Shown here: positions 8,184-17,372 of the stretch, piece after piece
Layout of the letters: every line of letters begins with the position of its first letter
Numbering within the stretch: the first letter of the stretch is position 1
Origin: Bradyrhizobium sp. AZCC 2262
GTDB lineage: Bacteria; Pseudomonadota; Alphaproteobacteria; Rhizobiales; Xanthobacteraceae
Assembly (NCBI RefSeq): GCF_036924535.1
Contig: NZ_JAZHRT010000001.1
Location: 8,556,001-8,620,000 of the forward strand
Reading direction: 5' to 3'
DNA: 64,000 bases
Position numbers and translations under genes: made by a program
Notes under the pieces: model-generated
What the model was told of the DNA's origin: nothing
Database searches by the model: none
Seen by the model: only the letters and a program-made list of their open reading frames with translations

Positions 8184-8957
8184 ATGAGCGCATTCTATAG
8201 AGAGAAGGTTCTTTCTGTTCGCCACTGGACCGATACGCTTTTCAGCTTCCGGGCCACGCGGGATTCCGGTTTCCGCTTCCAGAACGGGCAGTTTGCGATG
8301 ATCGGCCTCGAGGTCGAGGGCCGGCCGCTGCTGCGTGCCTACAGCATGGCGAGCGCCAATCACGAGGAAGAACTCGAGTTTTTCTCCATCAAGGTTGCGG
8401 ACGGGCCGCTGACCTCGAAGCTGCAGAAGATCCGCGAGGGCGACGAGATCCTAGTCGGCCGCAAGGCGACCGGCACGCTGATCACCGACAATTTGATTCC
8501 GGGCAAGCGTCTGCTGCTGCTGTCGACCGGCACGGGTTTGGCGCCGTTCGCCAGCCTGATCAAGGACCCCGACGTCTATGAACGGTTCGAGAGCATCGTG
8601 CTCGTTCACGGCTGCCGTCAGGTTTCCGAACTTGCCTATGGCGAGGAACTCGTTGCCAAGCTGCGCGAGGACGACCTGTTCGGACCACTGCTGTCCGAGA
8701 AGCTTTTGTATTACCCGACGGTGACCCGCGAGCCGTTCCGCAACCGCGGCCGGATCACCGACCTGATCTCGTCCGAGCAGTTGTTCAACGACATTCACCA
8801 GGCGCCGCTCAATATCGAGACCGACCGCATCATGATGTGCGGCAGCCCGGGCATGCTGGATGAGTTGAAGCAGATGTTCGAGTCCGGCGGCTTCCTCGAA
8901 GGCAGCCACAACACGCCCGGCCATTTCGTGATCGAAAAGGCGTTCGTGGAGCGCTGA
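8184..8957 (+). CDS. fpr: ferredoxin--NADP(+) reductase
   Basis: The 257-residue flavoprotein matches bacterial Fpr in length and motifs. It has the FAD-binding RAYSMAS (around residue 54), the pyrophosphate region FSIKVADGPLTSKL, the NADP-binding LLLLSTGTGLAPFASLI and the C-terminal GHFVIEKAFVER. It transfers electrons between NADPH and ferredoxin or flavodoxin in the cytoplasm, supporting oxidative-stress defence and Fe-S or nitrogen metabolism. The ATG at 8184 begins the expected MSAFYREKVLSV. The gene is monocistronic, with palindromic repeats downstream. Confidence 0.93.
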   Translation: MSAFYREKVLSVRHWTDTLFSFRATRDSGFRFQNGQFAMIGLEVEGRPLLRAYSMASANHEEELEFFSIKVADGPLTSKLQKIREGDEILVGRKATGTLITDNLIPGKRLLLLSTGTGLAPFASLIKDPDVYERFESIVLVHGCRQVSELAYGEELVAKLREDDLFGPLLSEKLLYYPTVTREPFRNRGRITDLISSEQLFNDIHQAPLNIETDRIMMCGSPGMLDELKQMFESGGFLEGSHNTPGHFVIEKAFVER

Positions 8958-8982
8958 GGCGATCGCAGCTTTATCCTTTGTC

Positions 8983-9096
8983 GTCCCGGCCTTGAGCCGG
9001 GACCCATGGCCACAGGCAGATGTTTTGGGCAGGTTGGAGCTACCCCCTGCGCAACAACGGAGATCGGTGGTTATGGGTCCCTGCGTTCGCAGGGAC
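8983..9096. repeat. two REP-like palindromes between fpr and patatin
   Basis: The first hairpin (8983-9003) pairs GTCCCGGC with GCCGGGAC. The second (9077-9096) pairs GTCCCTGCG with CGCAGGGAC around TT and is followed by GACGACGG. The second type recurs at 13360-13379 and 13453-13472. Such palindromes are scattered between genes in Bradyrhizobium-type chromosomes and may also act as terminators for fpr. Confidence 0.7.
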
Positions 9097-9207
9097 GACG
9101 GGTCGATAGATGGTCGTTCGCAGTCCCAGTAGCCCACCCCGTTCCCTCACTGTTATAACCCGCCCACACGTCGCGCGGCCTGTTGCCGAGGCGGGCGATA
9201 AGGGAGT

Positions 9208-10086
9208 GTGTGCGTGTCGGTACGCGACGAGATCGGTCCGGCAAAGACCGCCTTTGTGTTTGCGGGCGGCGGCAGTTTTGGGGCCATTCAGGTAGGCATG
9301 CTGCATTCGCTCGCCGCCCACGGCGTCGCCGCGGACATGGTGGTCGGCTGCAGCGTTGGCGCCCTGAACGGCGCGTTCTATGCCGGCGATCCCACGCTCG
9401 ATGGCGTGCAGCGGCTCGCTGCTGTCTGGCGCGGACTGCAGCGGCAAGACGTCTTTCCGATGAGCTGGCGGACCGTGCTGAGTTTTCTGTGGCGCCGCGA
9501 TTTCCTGATCCCCCATGACGGCATCCGCAAGCTGATCGAGGATCACATCCCCTATCGCAATCTGGAGGAGGCGAAGCTGCCGGTGCATATCGTCACCACC
9601 GACATCGTCTCCGGCGACAGCGTGGTGTTGTCGGAAGGCTCCACGGCGGAGGCGGTCGTTGCGTCCACCGCGATCCCGGGCGCGTTTTCGCCGATCCGTT
9701 ACCGGGACCATTATCTCGCCGACGGCGCGATCTCCAGCAACACGCCGATACACGTCGCCGTGAAGATGGGCGCTAGGCGCCTGATCATCCTGCCGACCGG
9801 GCACGCCTGCGCGAACCAGACGCCGCCGGTTGGAGCGCTCGCCAACGCGCTGCACGCGCTCACCCTCCTGATCGCGCGGCAACTGGTCAGCGAGCTCGAA
9901 ACGCTTGCGCCCGATATCGAGTATTTCGTGGTGCCGCCGCTATGCCCACTGGTGGGCTCACCCTACGATTTCTCGCGAACCGCCGATCATATCGACCGCG
10001 CCATTCTCTCCACCAACGCCTGGCTGGCCCAGCACGGCCTGCAGCAAGGCAAGATTCCCCACGAGATGCGGTTGCACAGCCACTGA
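9208..10086 (+). CDS. patatin-like phospholipase
   Basis: The 292-residue protein has the patatin catalytic layout. The oxyanion loop is AFVFAGGGSFGAIQVGML, the nucleophile elbow is GCSVG (Ser around residue 48), and the catalytic Asp is in the DGAISSNTP motif near residue 175. It should hydrolyse acyl esters of membrane lipids. No signal peptide is visible. The frame opens with GTG at 9208, but the GTG at 9214 sits at a better distance from the AGGGAG at 9201 and may be the real start. The downstream gene starts about 180 bp later and is probably separate. Confidence 0.85.
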   Translation: MCVSVRDEIGPAKTAFVFAGGGSFGAIQVGMLHSLAAHGVAADMVVGCSVGALNGAFYAGDPTLDGVQRLAAVWRGLQRQDVFPMSWRTVLSFLWRRDFLIPHDGIRKLIEDHIPYRNLEEAKLPVHIVTTDIVSGDSVVLSEGSTAEAVVASTAIPGAFSPIRYRDHYLADGAISSNTPIHVAVKMGARRLIILPTGHACANQTPPVGALANALHALTLLIARQLVSELETLAPDIEYFVVPPLCPLVGSPYDFSRTADHIDRAILSTNAWLAQHGLQQGKIPHEMRLHSH

Positions 10087-10266
10087 ATGGCGGGCGCCGG
10101 CCATTACGCTGCACTGCAAAAGCGCGCGACCGAACCCGCAAATATTTTGCCGCCCGTTGTCACATCCGCGATCGCCGGCCCGTATATCGTATGGGCTTGC
10201 CGCATCGGTTGGACTAAGCTGCGGGCCGGCAAGAATAATTTGAAGAATAATTTGGCTGAGGGTTCT

Positions 10267-11898
10267 ATGGAAACGCTGCTGCTGCCGTTCTCGCCACGCT
10301 ACATCGTGCTGACGATTTGCGCCGTCGTAACCGCCCTGCTGATCGGTATCGGGATTTTCGACCATAACCACAAGGTGTGGGAGGTGTTGCTGATCCCGGT
10401 TGTGATCTTCGGCGCCCTTACATTGTTAGGCATTCGCGATCTCGTGCAGAAGAATCATGCCGTTCTGCGCAACTATCCGATCTCGGCGCATATCCGTTTC
10501 CTGCTCGAAGAGATCCGGCCGGAGATGCGGCAATACTTCTTCGAGAGCGAGAAGGACGGCATGCCGTTCTCCCGCGATACCCGCGCCCTGGTCTATCAGC
10601 GCGCCAAGATGCAGCTCGACAAGCGGCCGTTCGGTACCCAGGAAGACGTCTATCGTGAGGGTTACGAATGGCTGCATCATTCGGTGGCGCCGAAGGCTCT
10701 TAGCGGCGCGGAATTCCGCGTCACCATCGGCGGCCCGGATTGCGCCAAGCCGTATTCGGCGTCGGTCTTCAACATCTCGGCGATGAGTTTTGGCGCGCTC
10801 AGCCCCAACGCCGTGCGCGCGCTGAACACCGGCGCCAGGAAGGGCGGCTTCGCGCATGACACCGGTGAGGGCGGTGTCAGCCCCTATCATCGCGAAAACG
10901 GCGGCGACATCATCTGGGAGATCGGCTCCGGCTATTTCGGCTGCCGCAACCGGGACGGCACGTTCAACCCCGAGGAGTTCGCGCGCATCGCGACCGACGA
11001 CCAGATCAAGATGGTCGAACTCAAGATCAGCCAGGGCGCCAAGCCCGGCCATGGCGGCGTGCTGCCGGCGGCCAAGGTGTCCGAGGAGATTTCCAAGATC
11101 AGGGGCGTGCCGATGGGCGAGGATTGCATTTCGCCGGCCACCCACCGCGCGTTTTCAACGCCGCTGCAGATGATGGCATTCATCGCCGAGATGCGCAGGC
11201 TGTCGGGCGGCAAGCCGGCGGGGTTCAAGATGTGCATCGGCCACCCCTGGGAATTCCTGGCGATCTGCAAGGCGATGCTGGAGACCGGCATTTATCCTGA
11301 CTTCATCGTCGTCGACGGCAATGAGGGTGGCACCGGCGCGGCGCCGTTGGAGTTCATGGATCATCTGGGCATGCCGATGCGCGAGGGCGTCAGTTTCGTC
11401 CACAACGCGCTGATCGGCATCAATGCGCGTGACCGCATCAAGATCGGCGCCGCCGGCAAGATCGCGACCGCCTTCGACATGGCCCGCGCCATGGCGATCG
11501 GCGCCGACTGGTGCAATTCCGCGCGCGGCTTCATGTTCGCTCTCGGCTGCATCCAGTCCTTGAGCTGCCACACCGATCGCTGTCCGACCGGCGTGACCAC
11601 GCAGGATCCCTCCCGGGCGCGAGCGCTGGTGGTGCCACTCAAGACCGAGCGGGTCTACATGTACCATCACGCCACCCTGCACGCGCTGTCCGAGCTTCTC
11701 GCCGCCGCCGGCCTCGAACACCCGCAACAACTGCGGCCGATCCACTTCTCGAAGCGAACGTCGAGCACCGAGGTGATGTCATTTGCAAAACTCTATCCGT
11801 CGCTGCGGCCGGGCGAGTTGATCGAAGGCACCCAGGATCCGCGCTTCCGCGACGCCTGGGCGATGGCACGCGCGGATTCGTTCCAGCCGGTAGGGTAA
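10267..11898 (+). CDS. FMN-binding glutamate synthase family protein
   Basis: From the ATG at 10267 the product is 543 residues. Two N-terminal hydrophobic helices (RYIVLTICAVVTALLIGIGIF and VWEVLLIPVVIFGALTLLG) should anchor it in the membrane. A glutamate-synthase central/FMN domain follows (FNISAMSFGALSPNAV, VDGNEGGTGAAPLEFMDHLG, KIGAAGKIATAFDMARAMAIGAD). The cysteine cluster CIQSLSCHTDRCPTGV matches the 3Fe-4S site of GltB. The glutamine amidotransferase domain is absent, so it is not a classical GOGAT; the substrate of this archaeal-type family is uncertain. The upstream open frame to 10087 is unlikely protein. Confidence 0.88.
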   Translation: METLLLPFSPRYIVLTICAVVTALLIGIGIFDHNHKVWEVLLIPVVIFGALTLLGIRDLVQKNHAVLRNYPISAHIRFLLEEIRPEMRQYFFESEKDGMPFSRDTRALVYQRAKMQLDKRPFGTQEDVYREGYEWLHHSVAPKALSGAEFRVTIGGPDCAKPYSASVFNISAMSFGALSPNAVRALNTGARKGGFAHDTGEGGVSPYHRENGGDIIWEIGSGYFGCRNRDGTFNPEEFARIATDDQIKMVELKISQGAKPGHGGVLPAAKVSEEISKIRGVPMGEDCISPATHRAFSTPLQMMAFIAEMRRLSGGKPAGFKMCIGHPWEFLAICKAMLETGIYPDFIVVDGNEGGTGAAPLEFMDHLGMPMREGVSFVHNALIGINARDRIKIGAAGKIATAFDMARAMAIGADWCNSARGFMFALGCIQSLSCHTDRCPTGVTTQDPSRARALVVPLKTERVYMYHHATLHALSELLAAAGLEHPQQLRPIHFSKRTSSTEVMSFAKLYPSLRPGELIEGTQDPRFRDAWAMARADSFQPVG

Positions 11899-12011
11899 AA
11901 TCCTAGCGGTTTTCCCCACGCTCTCTTGAATTCGGCGGCATCGCTTTCTGGTAAGGTTCTTCTGGCGCAGCTTCTCTGGCGCGCTGGAATGGAACCCGCA
12001 AGAAAGCGATA

Positions 12012-13319
12012 ATGCTCTACTTCGAACTCGGGATCGTGACGATCCTGATTGTCACCAACGGCCTGCTTTCCATGTCGGAACTGGCCATTGTGTCGTCGCG
12101 ACCGGCACGGCTTGCGGCGATGGCCGAAAGAAACATCAAAGGCTCCCGCCGCGCGCTGTCGCTGGCATCCGATCCCGGAAAATTTCTCTCCACGGTACAG
12201 ATCGGCATCACGCTCATCGGCGTGCTGTCGGGTGCGTTTTCGGGTGCCACGCTTGGCCTGCGGCTGACCAACCTGCTGACCGCGGTCGGATGGTCGCAAG
12301 GCGTGGCCGACGCCATCGGCGTCGGGGCCGTCGTGACCGCGATCACTTATGCGTCGCTCATCATCGGCGAACTCGTCCCCAAGCAGATTGCCTTGCGCGA
12401 TCCTGAATCGGTGGCGGTGCGGGTGGCTCCCTACATGATGATGCTTGCAAAGGTCTCGTCACCAGCCGTCTGGCTTCTCGATCGATCGGGCAAGGCATTG
12501 TTGTGGCTGCTCGGTCACCGCGGCGGGACGAGCGAGAAAGTCAGCGAGGATGAAATTCGCACCCTTGTCGTCGAAGCCGAGAATGCCGGCGTGCTCGAAC
12601 CGGGTGAAAAGGAAATGATCGCGGGCGTCATGCGCCTTGGCGATCTTCCGGTCGGTGCCGTCATGACACCGCGTCGCGAAGTGAGCATGATCAATCTGGC
12701 CGACAGCCTGCAAACGATCCGATCCACGCTGGCTGCCAGCAACCATTCCCATTTTGTGGTTTTCGACCTTGCTGCCGATGCCGCGGTCGGGATCGTCAAG
12801 GCCAAGGACATGTTGGACTGCTATCTGTCGGAGCAGACGCCTGACATCGCCAAGCTGGTGCGGCCGGCGCCGGTCATTCCGGAATTTCTCGATGCGCGGG
12901 ACGTCGTCGCCATCCTGCGCGATTCCACCGTCCATATGGGGCTGGTCCATGATGAATATGGCGCGTTCCAGGGCGTGGTGACCAGTGCGGATATCCTGGA
13001 ATCGATCGTCGGTGGCTTTCACACGGAAGAGGGGCCGCCGGAAGCGGCGGCCGTCCGGCGCGACGACGGGTCGTATTTGATCTCGGGGTGGATGTCCGCC
13101 GTCGAGTTTGCTTCGCTGCTCCGGTTCGAATTGCCGGCGTCCCGCCACTACCAGACGGTGGCAGGCTTTCTGCTCAGCCAGTTCGGCCGGATACCCGATG
13201 TCGGCGATCGCATCGAGGTAGAGGGTTGGTGCTTCGAGATCGTCGATCTCGATGGCCGGCGCATCGACAAGCTGCTGGCCACGAGAATCAGTGAGACGTC
13301 GGTTCAGGCAAACACTTGA
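12012..13319 (+). CDS. hemolysin C/CorC family protein (CNNM-CBS-CorC)
   Basis: The 435-residue protein has the standard three-part layout. A CNNM/DUF21 membrane domain of about four helices (LYFELGIVTILIVTNGLLSMSELAIVSSRPARL...) comes first. A CBS pair around residues 215-340 includes VMTPRREVSMINL and HMGLVHDEYGAFQGVVTSADILESIVG. The C-terminal transporter-associated domain includes YLISGWMSAVEFASLL. Members act in Mg2+/Co2+ homeostasis or divalent-ion efflux at the inner membrane. The length is normal and the frame intact. It is followed by palindromic repeats. Confidence 0.9.
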   Translation: MLYFELGIVTILIVTNGLLSMSELAIVSSRPARLAAMAERNIKGSRRALSLASDPGKFLSTVQIGITLIGVLSGAFSGATLGLRLTNLLTAVGWSQGVADAIGVGAVVTAITYASLIIGELVPKQIALRDPESVAVRVAPYMMMLAKVSSPAVWLLDRSGKALLWLLGHRGGTSEKVSEDEIRTLVVEAENAGVLEPGEKEMIAGVMRLGDLPVGAVMTPRREVSMINLADSLQTIRSTLAASNHSHFVVFDLAADAAVGIVKAKDMLDCYLSEQTPDIAKLVRPAPVIPEFLDARDVVAILRDSTVHMGLVHDEYGAFQGVVTSADILESIVGGFHTEEGPPEAAAVRRDDGSYLISGWMSAVEFASLLRFELPASRHYQTVAGFLLSQFGRIPDVGDRIEVEGWCFEIVDLDGRRIDKLLATRISETSVQANT

Positions 13320-13359
13320 GCGGTTGTGTAGCCCGGACGAGCGCGCATCGCCCGACGTC

Positions 13360-13472
13360 GTCCCTGCGAACGCAGGGACCCATACCGCGTGATTTATCTA
13401 TAAGGCAGAGTGGCAGACGCCATTGCAATACAATTTTGGCCGGTGGTTATGGGTCCCTGCTTTCGCAGGGAC
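13360..13472. repeat. pair of inverted REP-like palindromes
   Basis: Hairpins at 13360-13379 (GTCCCTGCG/CGCAGGGAC) and 13453-13472 (GTCCCTGC/GCAGGGAC) are themselves arranged head to head, with the flanking GGGACCCATA and TATGGGTCCC also complementary. The unit is the same as at 9077-9096. The pair fills the convergent gap between the CorC gene and the porin and probably terminates both. Confidence 0.75.
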
Positions 13473-13484
13473 GACGAAGAACCT

Positions 13485-15470
13485 CTAAAACTCGCCGTGG
13501 AAGCGGCCGGAGAAGACGTGGACCGGGCCGCGGTCGGCGTTATAGGCGGGGTTGGTGATCAACTGGTAGTCCGCGGTCAGCGTCAGTTGTTTGGTGAGCG
13601 CGTACGCATAGTATGTCTCCAGGATGCGCTCCTTGCGATAGTTGAGCTGGCCGTCGCCGATCAGAACGCCGAGCCCGCCGGCCGCGATGAAGTCGCGATG
13701 GTCGCGTGACAGCGCGTTGATCGCGCCGCCGATGCCGATCACGTCGTCGGGCCTGCCCCATCGGGTGCCCTTGATCGAGGTGCCCATCGAGAGCGAAGCG
13801 TCGATGTCGGTGAAGGCCATGATCTCGGTCTTGCCGTTGTTCCAGCTCCAGCGGCCGAACAATCCAATGTCGTCGGTCAGGGTCTGCTCGACGCTGACGA
13901 CGTAGCCGTATTTGATGCGGCCGGTGCGGGTCTGCGCGATGTCCAGATTGAGCGCTGGATTGTCCAGCGTCTCGCGGTAGCTTCCGGCATAGGCACTGTT
14001 GACCCAGCCGATGGTGCGCAGTTTTCCCGGCAGCGAGAACAGCGAATACCGCAGCTCCAGTTCGCCTACGTAGCTGCCGCGCTGGCCTACATTGGTGTCG
14101 AAGGCGTTGGAGTTCGAAACGGCCTGCATCAGGAAATAACCGCCGCGCGCCGCCCATTGCTTCTGGTTGAGCTCGGCGGTGACGCCATAGGACAGCCCGA
14201 CCTTGTCGGCTGAATAATCGAACGCGCCGGGCGCCCACATCGACCAGTTCATAAAGTCCTTGCGGGTGTCCTTGGCGTAAGAATTGCCGTCGAACACGTC
14301 GGTCACGGCGAACTTGCCGGCCTGAATCGTCAGCCGGTTGACGTCGACCTTGCCGCCCAGCTGGGTCGGGCCGCTGGCCAGCTCTTCCTGCTCGCCGCCA
14401 AAGCCGAAGGTCTGGCGCAGAAACAAGCGCGACGTGTTGTAATGCGGGTAGGGGAAGTTGGACTTCTGCGCCTCGCCGCTGGGAAAGCCGGCGGCGCCTA
14501 CCGTGTCGTTCAGGCCAAAGCCCTGCAGCAGTTCGGGATTGTAATAGACCTCGCCGCCTTCCCAGAGCCTTGCATTGAGATAGAGGCTGTTGCTCCAGGT
14601 CGCCTGCGCCTGCCGCGCCGGCGTAAAACTGTTGGTGCCGGTATAGGGGGCACGGAATCCCGGATAGCCTTGCGGCAGGTAGGTCGTCTGGCCGTGAATT
14701 TCCCAGCGGTCGGATTCGGGATCGGTCAGGTCGGTCTTCGGCGTGCGGCTGTTCGATCCCGGCCAGTCGATCTTGCGGTTGAGGCCGATGCGAACCTGCT
14801 GGAAATCGAGCGTCGAACTGTGTTCCGCGCCCGAAGGAAAGCGAACGTTGGCGCGATCGAACTGGGTGTAGAGATATTCGGCCCTGACGCTCCAGTGCGG
14901 CGCGAAGGCGTATTCCACGCCGGCGCCCGCCGCCCAGCCGGGGCGGACGTTGATGTGCTTCTGGTCGGGGCCGACGTCGGGGGTATTGATGAAGCGCTCG
15001 CCGGCGAAGGCGAAACCGCCGGTGGCGTAAACGAGCCAGTGTCCGCTGGCGTAGCCGATGCGGCCGCGCGCGGTGCCTACATAATCCAGTTGGTGGACGA
15101 CCTCGGAGCGGGCGCCGGTTAGCGTGGAGATGATCGAGTTCGAGATGATGTAGTTCGGAAACGTCAGGTCGGCTTCGACGCCGAGCACCAGGCCTGACGG
15201 CATCTGAACATTGTAGCCACCCTGTACGCCACCGATTACGCCGCTGAAGACGCTGCCGGTGGTCGAAACTGGCAGCGGATCTGACAGCACCGCGCTCGAA
15301 GAACCGCGGCCGTAGCCGGTATGTCCGCCGATGTAGAAGCCGCTCCAGTCGAACGCCGGACGAAGGTAGGGCGCCTTGAGGGGGATGTCCCCCGCAATTG
15401 CCGGGCTGCCGAGCGCCAGCGCGCCGAACGCGGCGCCGGCCAGTGCCAGGGATCGGCGGTTGCGGTTCAT
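13485..15470 (-). CDS. outer-membrane porin: Omp25-like barrel fused to OprB-type carbohydrate porin
   Basis: The 661-residue protein begins with a signal peptide (SLALAGAAFGALALGSPAIAG). Residues ~30-240 look like the Omp25/31-type small barrel of Rhizobiales (FDWSGFYIGGHTGYGRG, GGVQGGYNVQMPSGLVLGVEAD, HWSVRAEYLYTQFD). The rest is an OprB-type carbohydrate porin (WEIHGQTTYLPQGYPGFRAPYTG, GGEVYYNPELLQGFGL, TLTADYQLITNPAYNADRGPVHVFSGRFHGEF) ending in Phe, as expected for BAM recognition. Start ATG 15470 was chosen because it begins the signal peptide; the frame is open to 15563. It should allow passive sugar uptake across the outer membrane. Confidence 0.87.
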   Translation of the reverse strand: MNRNRRSLALAGAAFGALALGSPAIAGDIPLKAPYLRPAFDWSGFYIGGHTGYGRGSSSAVLSDPLPVSTTGSVFSGVIGGVQGGYNVQMPSGLVLGVEADLTFPNYIISNSIISTLTGARSEVVHQLDYVGTARGRIGYASGHWLVYATGGFAFAGERFINTPDVGPDQKHINVRPGWAAGAGVEYAFAPHWSVRAEYLYTQFDRANVRFPSGAEHSSTLDFQQVRIGLNRKIDWPGSNSRTPKTDLTDPESDRWEIHGQTTYLPQGYPGFRAPYTGTNSFTPARQAQATWSNSLYLNARLWEGGEVYYNPELLQGFGLNDTVGAAGFPSGEAQKSNFPYPHYNTSRLFLRQTFGFGGEQEELASGPTQLGGKVDVNRLTIQAGKFAVTDVFDGNSYAKDTRKDFMNWSMWAPGAFDYSADKVGLSYGVTAELNQKQWAARGGYFLMQAVSNSNAFDTNVGQRGSYVGELELRYSLFSLPGKLRTIGWVNSAYAGSYRETLDNPALNLDIAQTRTGRIKYGYVVSVEQTLTDDIGLFGRWSWNNGKTEIMAFTDIDASLSMGTSIKGTRWGRPDDVIGIGGAINALSRDHRDFIAAGGLGVLIGDGQLNYRKERILETYYAYALTKQLTLTADYQLITNPAYNADRGPVHVFSGRFHGEF

Positions 15471-15784
15471 AGCATGAACATTCCCGGTACGACGCATACT
15501 GTCGCTGCCTGCCATCACGGCAGATTCGAATGCCTGCCGCCACCCAACAAATGAAGTCATCAACCCCGTCGCCCCGATCGGATTCCTGCGGTTCCGTCCC
15601 CGATCAGCTCGGGGTTCCCGCTATTTACTCGCGATCCTTATTGCAAATAATTCGCAATAGCAAGAAAGGCGGTTGCGTCTACAGCTAGATGGCATCGCTG
15701 AGTGACGTGGCTGCAACATCGAACAGGCGTGCCATCGACGGATGCGCCGGGCTTTGGGGGTTGGCGGGCCTGCCGTTGCCTCAA

Positions 15785-15821
15785 AAAAGTTGACCCGCCC
15801 GGGGGGACAACCGGGCGGGTC
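15785..15821 (-). terminator. rho-independent terminator
   Basis: A perfect 11-bp stem, GACCCGCCCGG (15792-15802) with CCGGGCGGGTC (15811-15821), is followed on the minus strand by AACTTTTTTG. It lies about 185 bp beyond the broken small gene at 16006-16266 and probably terminates that transcript. Confidence 0.75.
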
Positions 15822-15880
15822 AGGTTCGGCACGGGGGTGGATGAGGCGCCCGTGCCGGACGCAAATCCACGACAGGAGCG

Positions 15881-15927
15881 TTTTCGAGCGAAGTGGTATT
15901 CCGGTTCGCGTGAAGAAAACGCGTCAA
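15881..15927. repeat. dispersed Bradyrhizobium-type intergenic repeat
   Basis: The segment starting GAGCGTTTTCGAGCGAAGTG and ending AAGAAAACGCGTCA has complementary ends (GCGTTTTC with GAAAACGC). I recognise it as a sequence found many times between genes in Bradyrhizobium and relatives. It supports the assignment of this half of the window to that group. A separate hairpin (TTTGAGAAG/CTTCTCAAA, about 15961-15981) follows. Confidence 0.6.
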
Positions 15928-16005
15928 GAAAGAAGAAGCGTTTTTTGGGTCTTTAGGTGGTTTGAGAAGACGCTTCTCAAACAGCAACCAAGTCAGCCGA
16001 AGAAA

Positions 16006-16266
16006 TCAGTAACCGCAGGTACGGACCCGGCCGATGTAATTGCCGAAAGCGTCGAACTGGCGAACCCAGCCGCAGCGGCGATAGCCGTCGTAGTAATAAC
16101 CGTCACTGCTGGCGGCGATCGCGGTGCCGACAATCGCGGCGCCGACGAGGCCGGCTCCAAGGCCCTAGTGCAGCGGCTTGGCTTGCGCCTGGGTGGTGGA
16201 TGCAATCGTGCCGGTAACGGCAAGGGTAGCGAGAGCGAAGGCGGCGAACTTGGTCTTGATCGACAT
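16006..16266 (-). pseudogene. small secreted Gly/Tyr protein interrupted by an amber codon
   Basis: The ATG at 16266 opens a 33-residue signal-peptide sequence (SIKTKFAAFALATLAVTGTIAS...AQAKPLH) that ends at TAG, 16165-16167. The same frame continues after the stop with GLGAGLVGAAIVGTAIAASS, a Tyr-rich stretch and GNYIGRVRTCGY, ending at TGA 16006. The joined 86-residue protein, with Trp (TGG) expected in place of TAG, resembles small exported proteins common in Bradyrhizobium. A single G-to-A change therefore appears to have broken it. Suppression or a sequencing error are the alternatives. A good terminator lies downstream at 15785-15821. Confidence 0.7.
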
Positions 16267-16372
16267 GGAAGTCTCCATCCTGTGTTGAGCGGTCATTGGG
16301 GTCCGCATGCCAGTTGGACGGAGGCACCTCGAAAGCGGTTCGAGGCGAGGGTCGGAAATATGGTTTCGTCGT

Positions 16373-17227
16373 TTATTTCTTTGGTATTTCAGATAGTTGC
16401 GGGGATAAGTCCCGGACTTCATGGTTACGAAGAAACAATTCCGGATCGAATTTGTCGACGTCGTCGAGCAATTCGCAGAACGCGCGCGCGCCGTGGTCGA
16501 GCAGTTGCTCGCCCTTCTCCGCGGAGGCTTTGGTGGCGTCGCCCACCGCGCCGCTTTCATGCAGGTCCTGCGTCTGCCATGCGAATGGCACCGGCCGATG
16601 CGCCGACAGCCAGCGAAATTTCTGCTCCATCGCGATGCTGGCGGGACGAAAATCGGCGATTGCTTCCTTCCGCACACTTTGTGGATAGCGCGCCAGCATG
16701 ATCGACGTCTCGGTCGCGCCGCCATGAATGCCATGCCGCGTCTCTTCTTCGGAAAACAATCCATCCGGTATGCCGAAGCGAAACCAGCTCGTGGTGACGA
16801 CGAGCATCTGACGATGCGCGCGCAGATCCTGCGCCACCAGCGACATCGCCGCGCTGTTGCCGCCGTGGCTCGTCACCATCACCAGCTTCCGGATCCCGGA
16901 TCGCGCGGCGCTTTCGCCGATCGCCATCCATTCCTTCAATGCGACGTCGGTCGGCAGCGTCTTTGTGCCGGGATAATCGATATGCTCGGTGGAGATGCCG
17001 ATCGGCTGTACGGGCAGAAAGGTGACCGGGAGCGCGGCCGGCAGCAGCTCGCGCACGCGCGCCAGATAGGCCTCGCCGATCAGGACGTCGGTTTCCAGCG
17101 GCAGATGCGGGCCGTGCTGCTCGGTGGCCGCCAGCGGCAGCACCGCGATCCAGCGCGCGGCGTCCATTCTGGCGATGTCGGGCCAGTGGATCTCGGTCCA
17201 GTCACGGGGCGGAACGGTTAAAGCCAT
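16373..17227 (-). CDS. creatininase family amidohydrolase
   Basis: The 284-residue protein from ATG 17227 shows the creatininase fold with metal ligands in LPLAATEQHGPHLPLETD (Glu and His near residues 30-40) and MVTSHGGNSAAM. HGGATETSIMLA follows at about residue 180. Family members hydrolyse cyclic or linear amide bonds (creatinine, formamides in cofactor or pyrrolidone pathways) with Zn/Mn. The frame extends to 17536 but that part is not protein-like. It is divergent from the ABC operon starting at 17373, so its substrate may be linked to that import system. Confidence 0.85.
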   Translation of the reverse strand: MALTVPPRDWTEIHWPDIARMDAARWIAVLPLAATEQHGPHLPLETDVLIGEAYLARVRELLPAALPVTFLPVQPIGISTEHIDYPGTKTLPTDVALKEWMAIGESAARSGIRKLVMVTSHGGNSAAMSLVAQDLRAHRQMLVVTTSWFRFGIPDGLFSEEETRHGIHGGATETSIMLARYPQSVRKEAIADFRPASIAMEQKFRWLSAHRPVPFAWQTQDLHESGAVGDATKASAEKGEQLLDHGARAFCELLDDVDKFDPELFLRNHEVRDLSPQLSEIPKK

Positions 17228-17372
17228 CGAGCGAAGCGTTTCTTTGGACGAATTTGCAGGGTAGTTTGTTAGATATTCCGGGGCGTGATCCAACCCCTGA
17301 ATCAAACCCTCGGGGACGTCTATACGTCCATGGCCTCCTATCATGGGCCAGAACGATCGACGGAGTCCAACC

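Noticed and set aside
13540..15543. 667-codon second frame over the porin gene.
   Set aside because: Arg-rich shadow frame typical of GC-rich genes; the porin frame has a signal peptide and family motifs.
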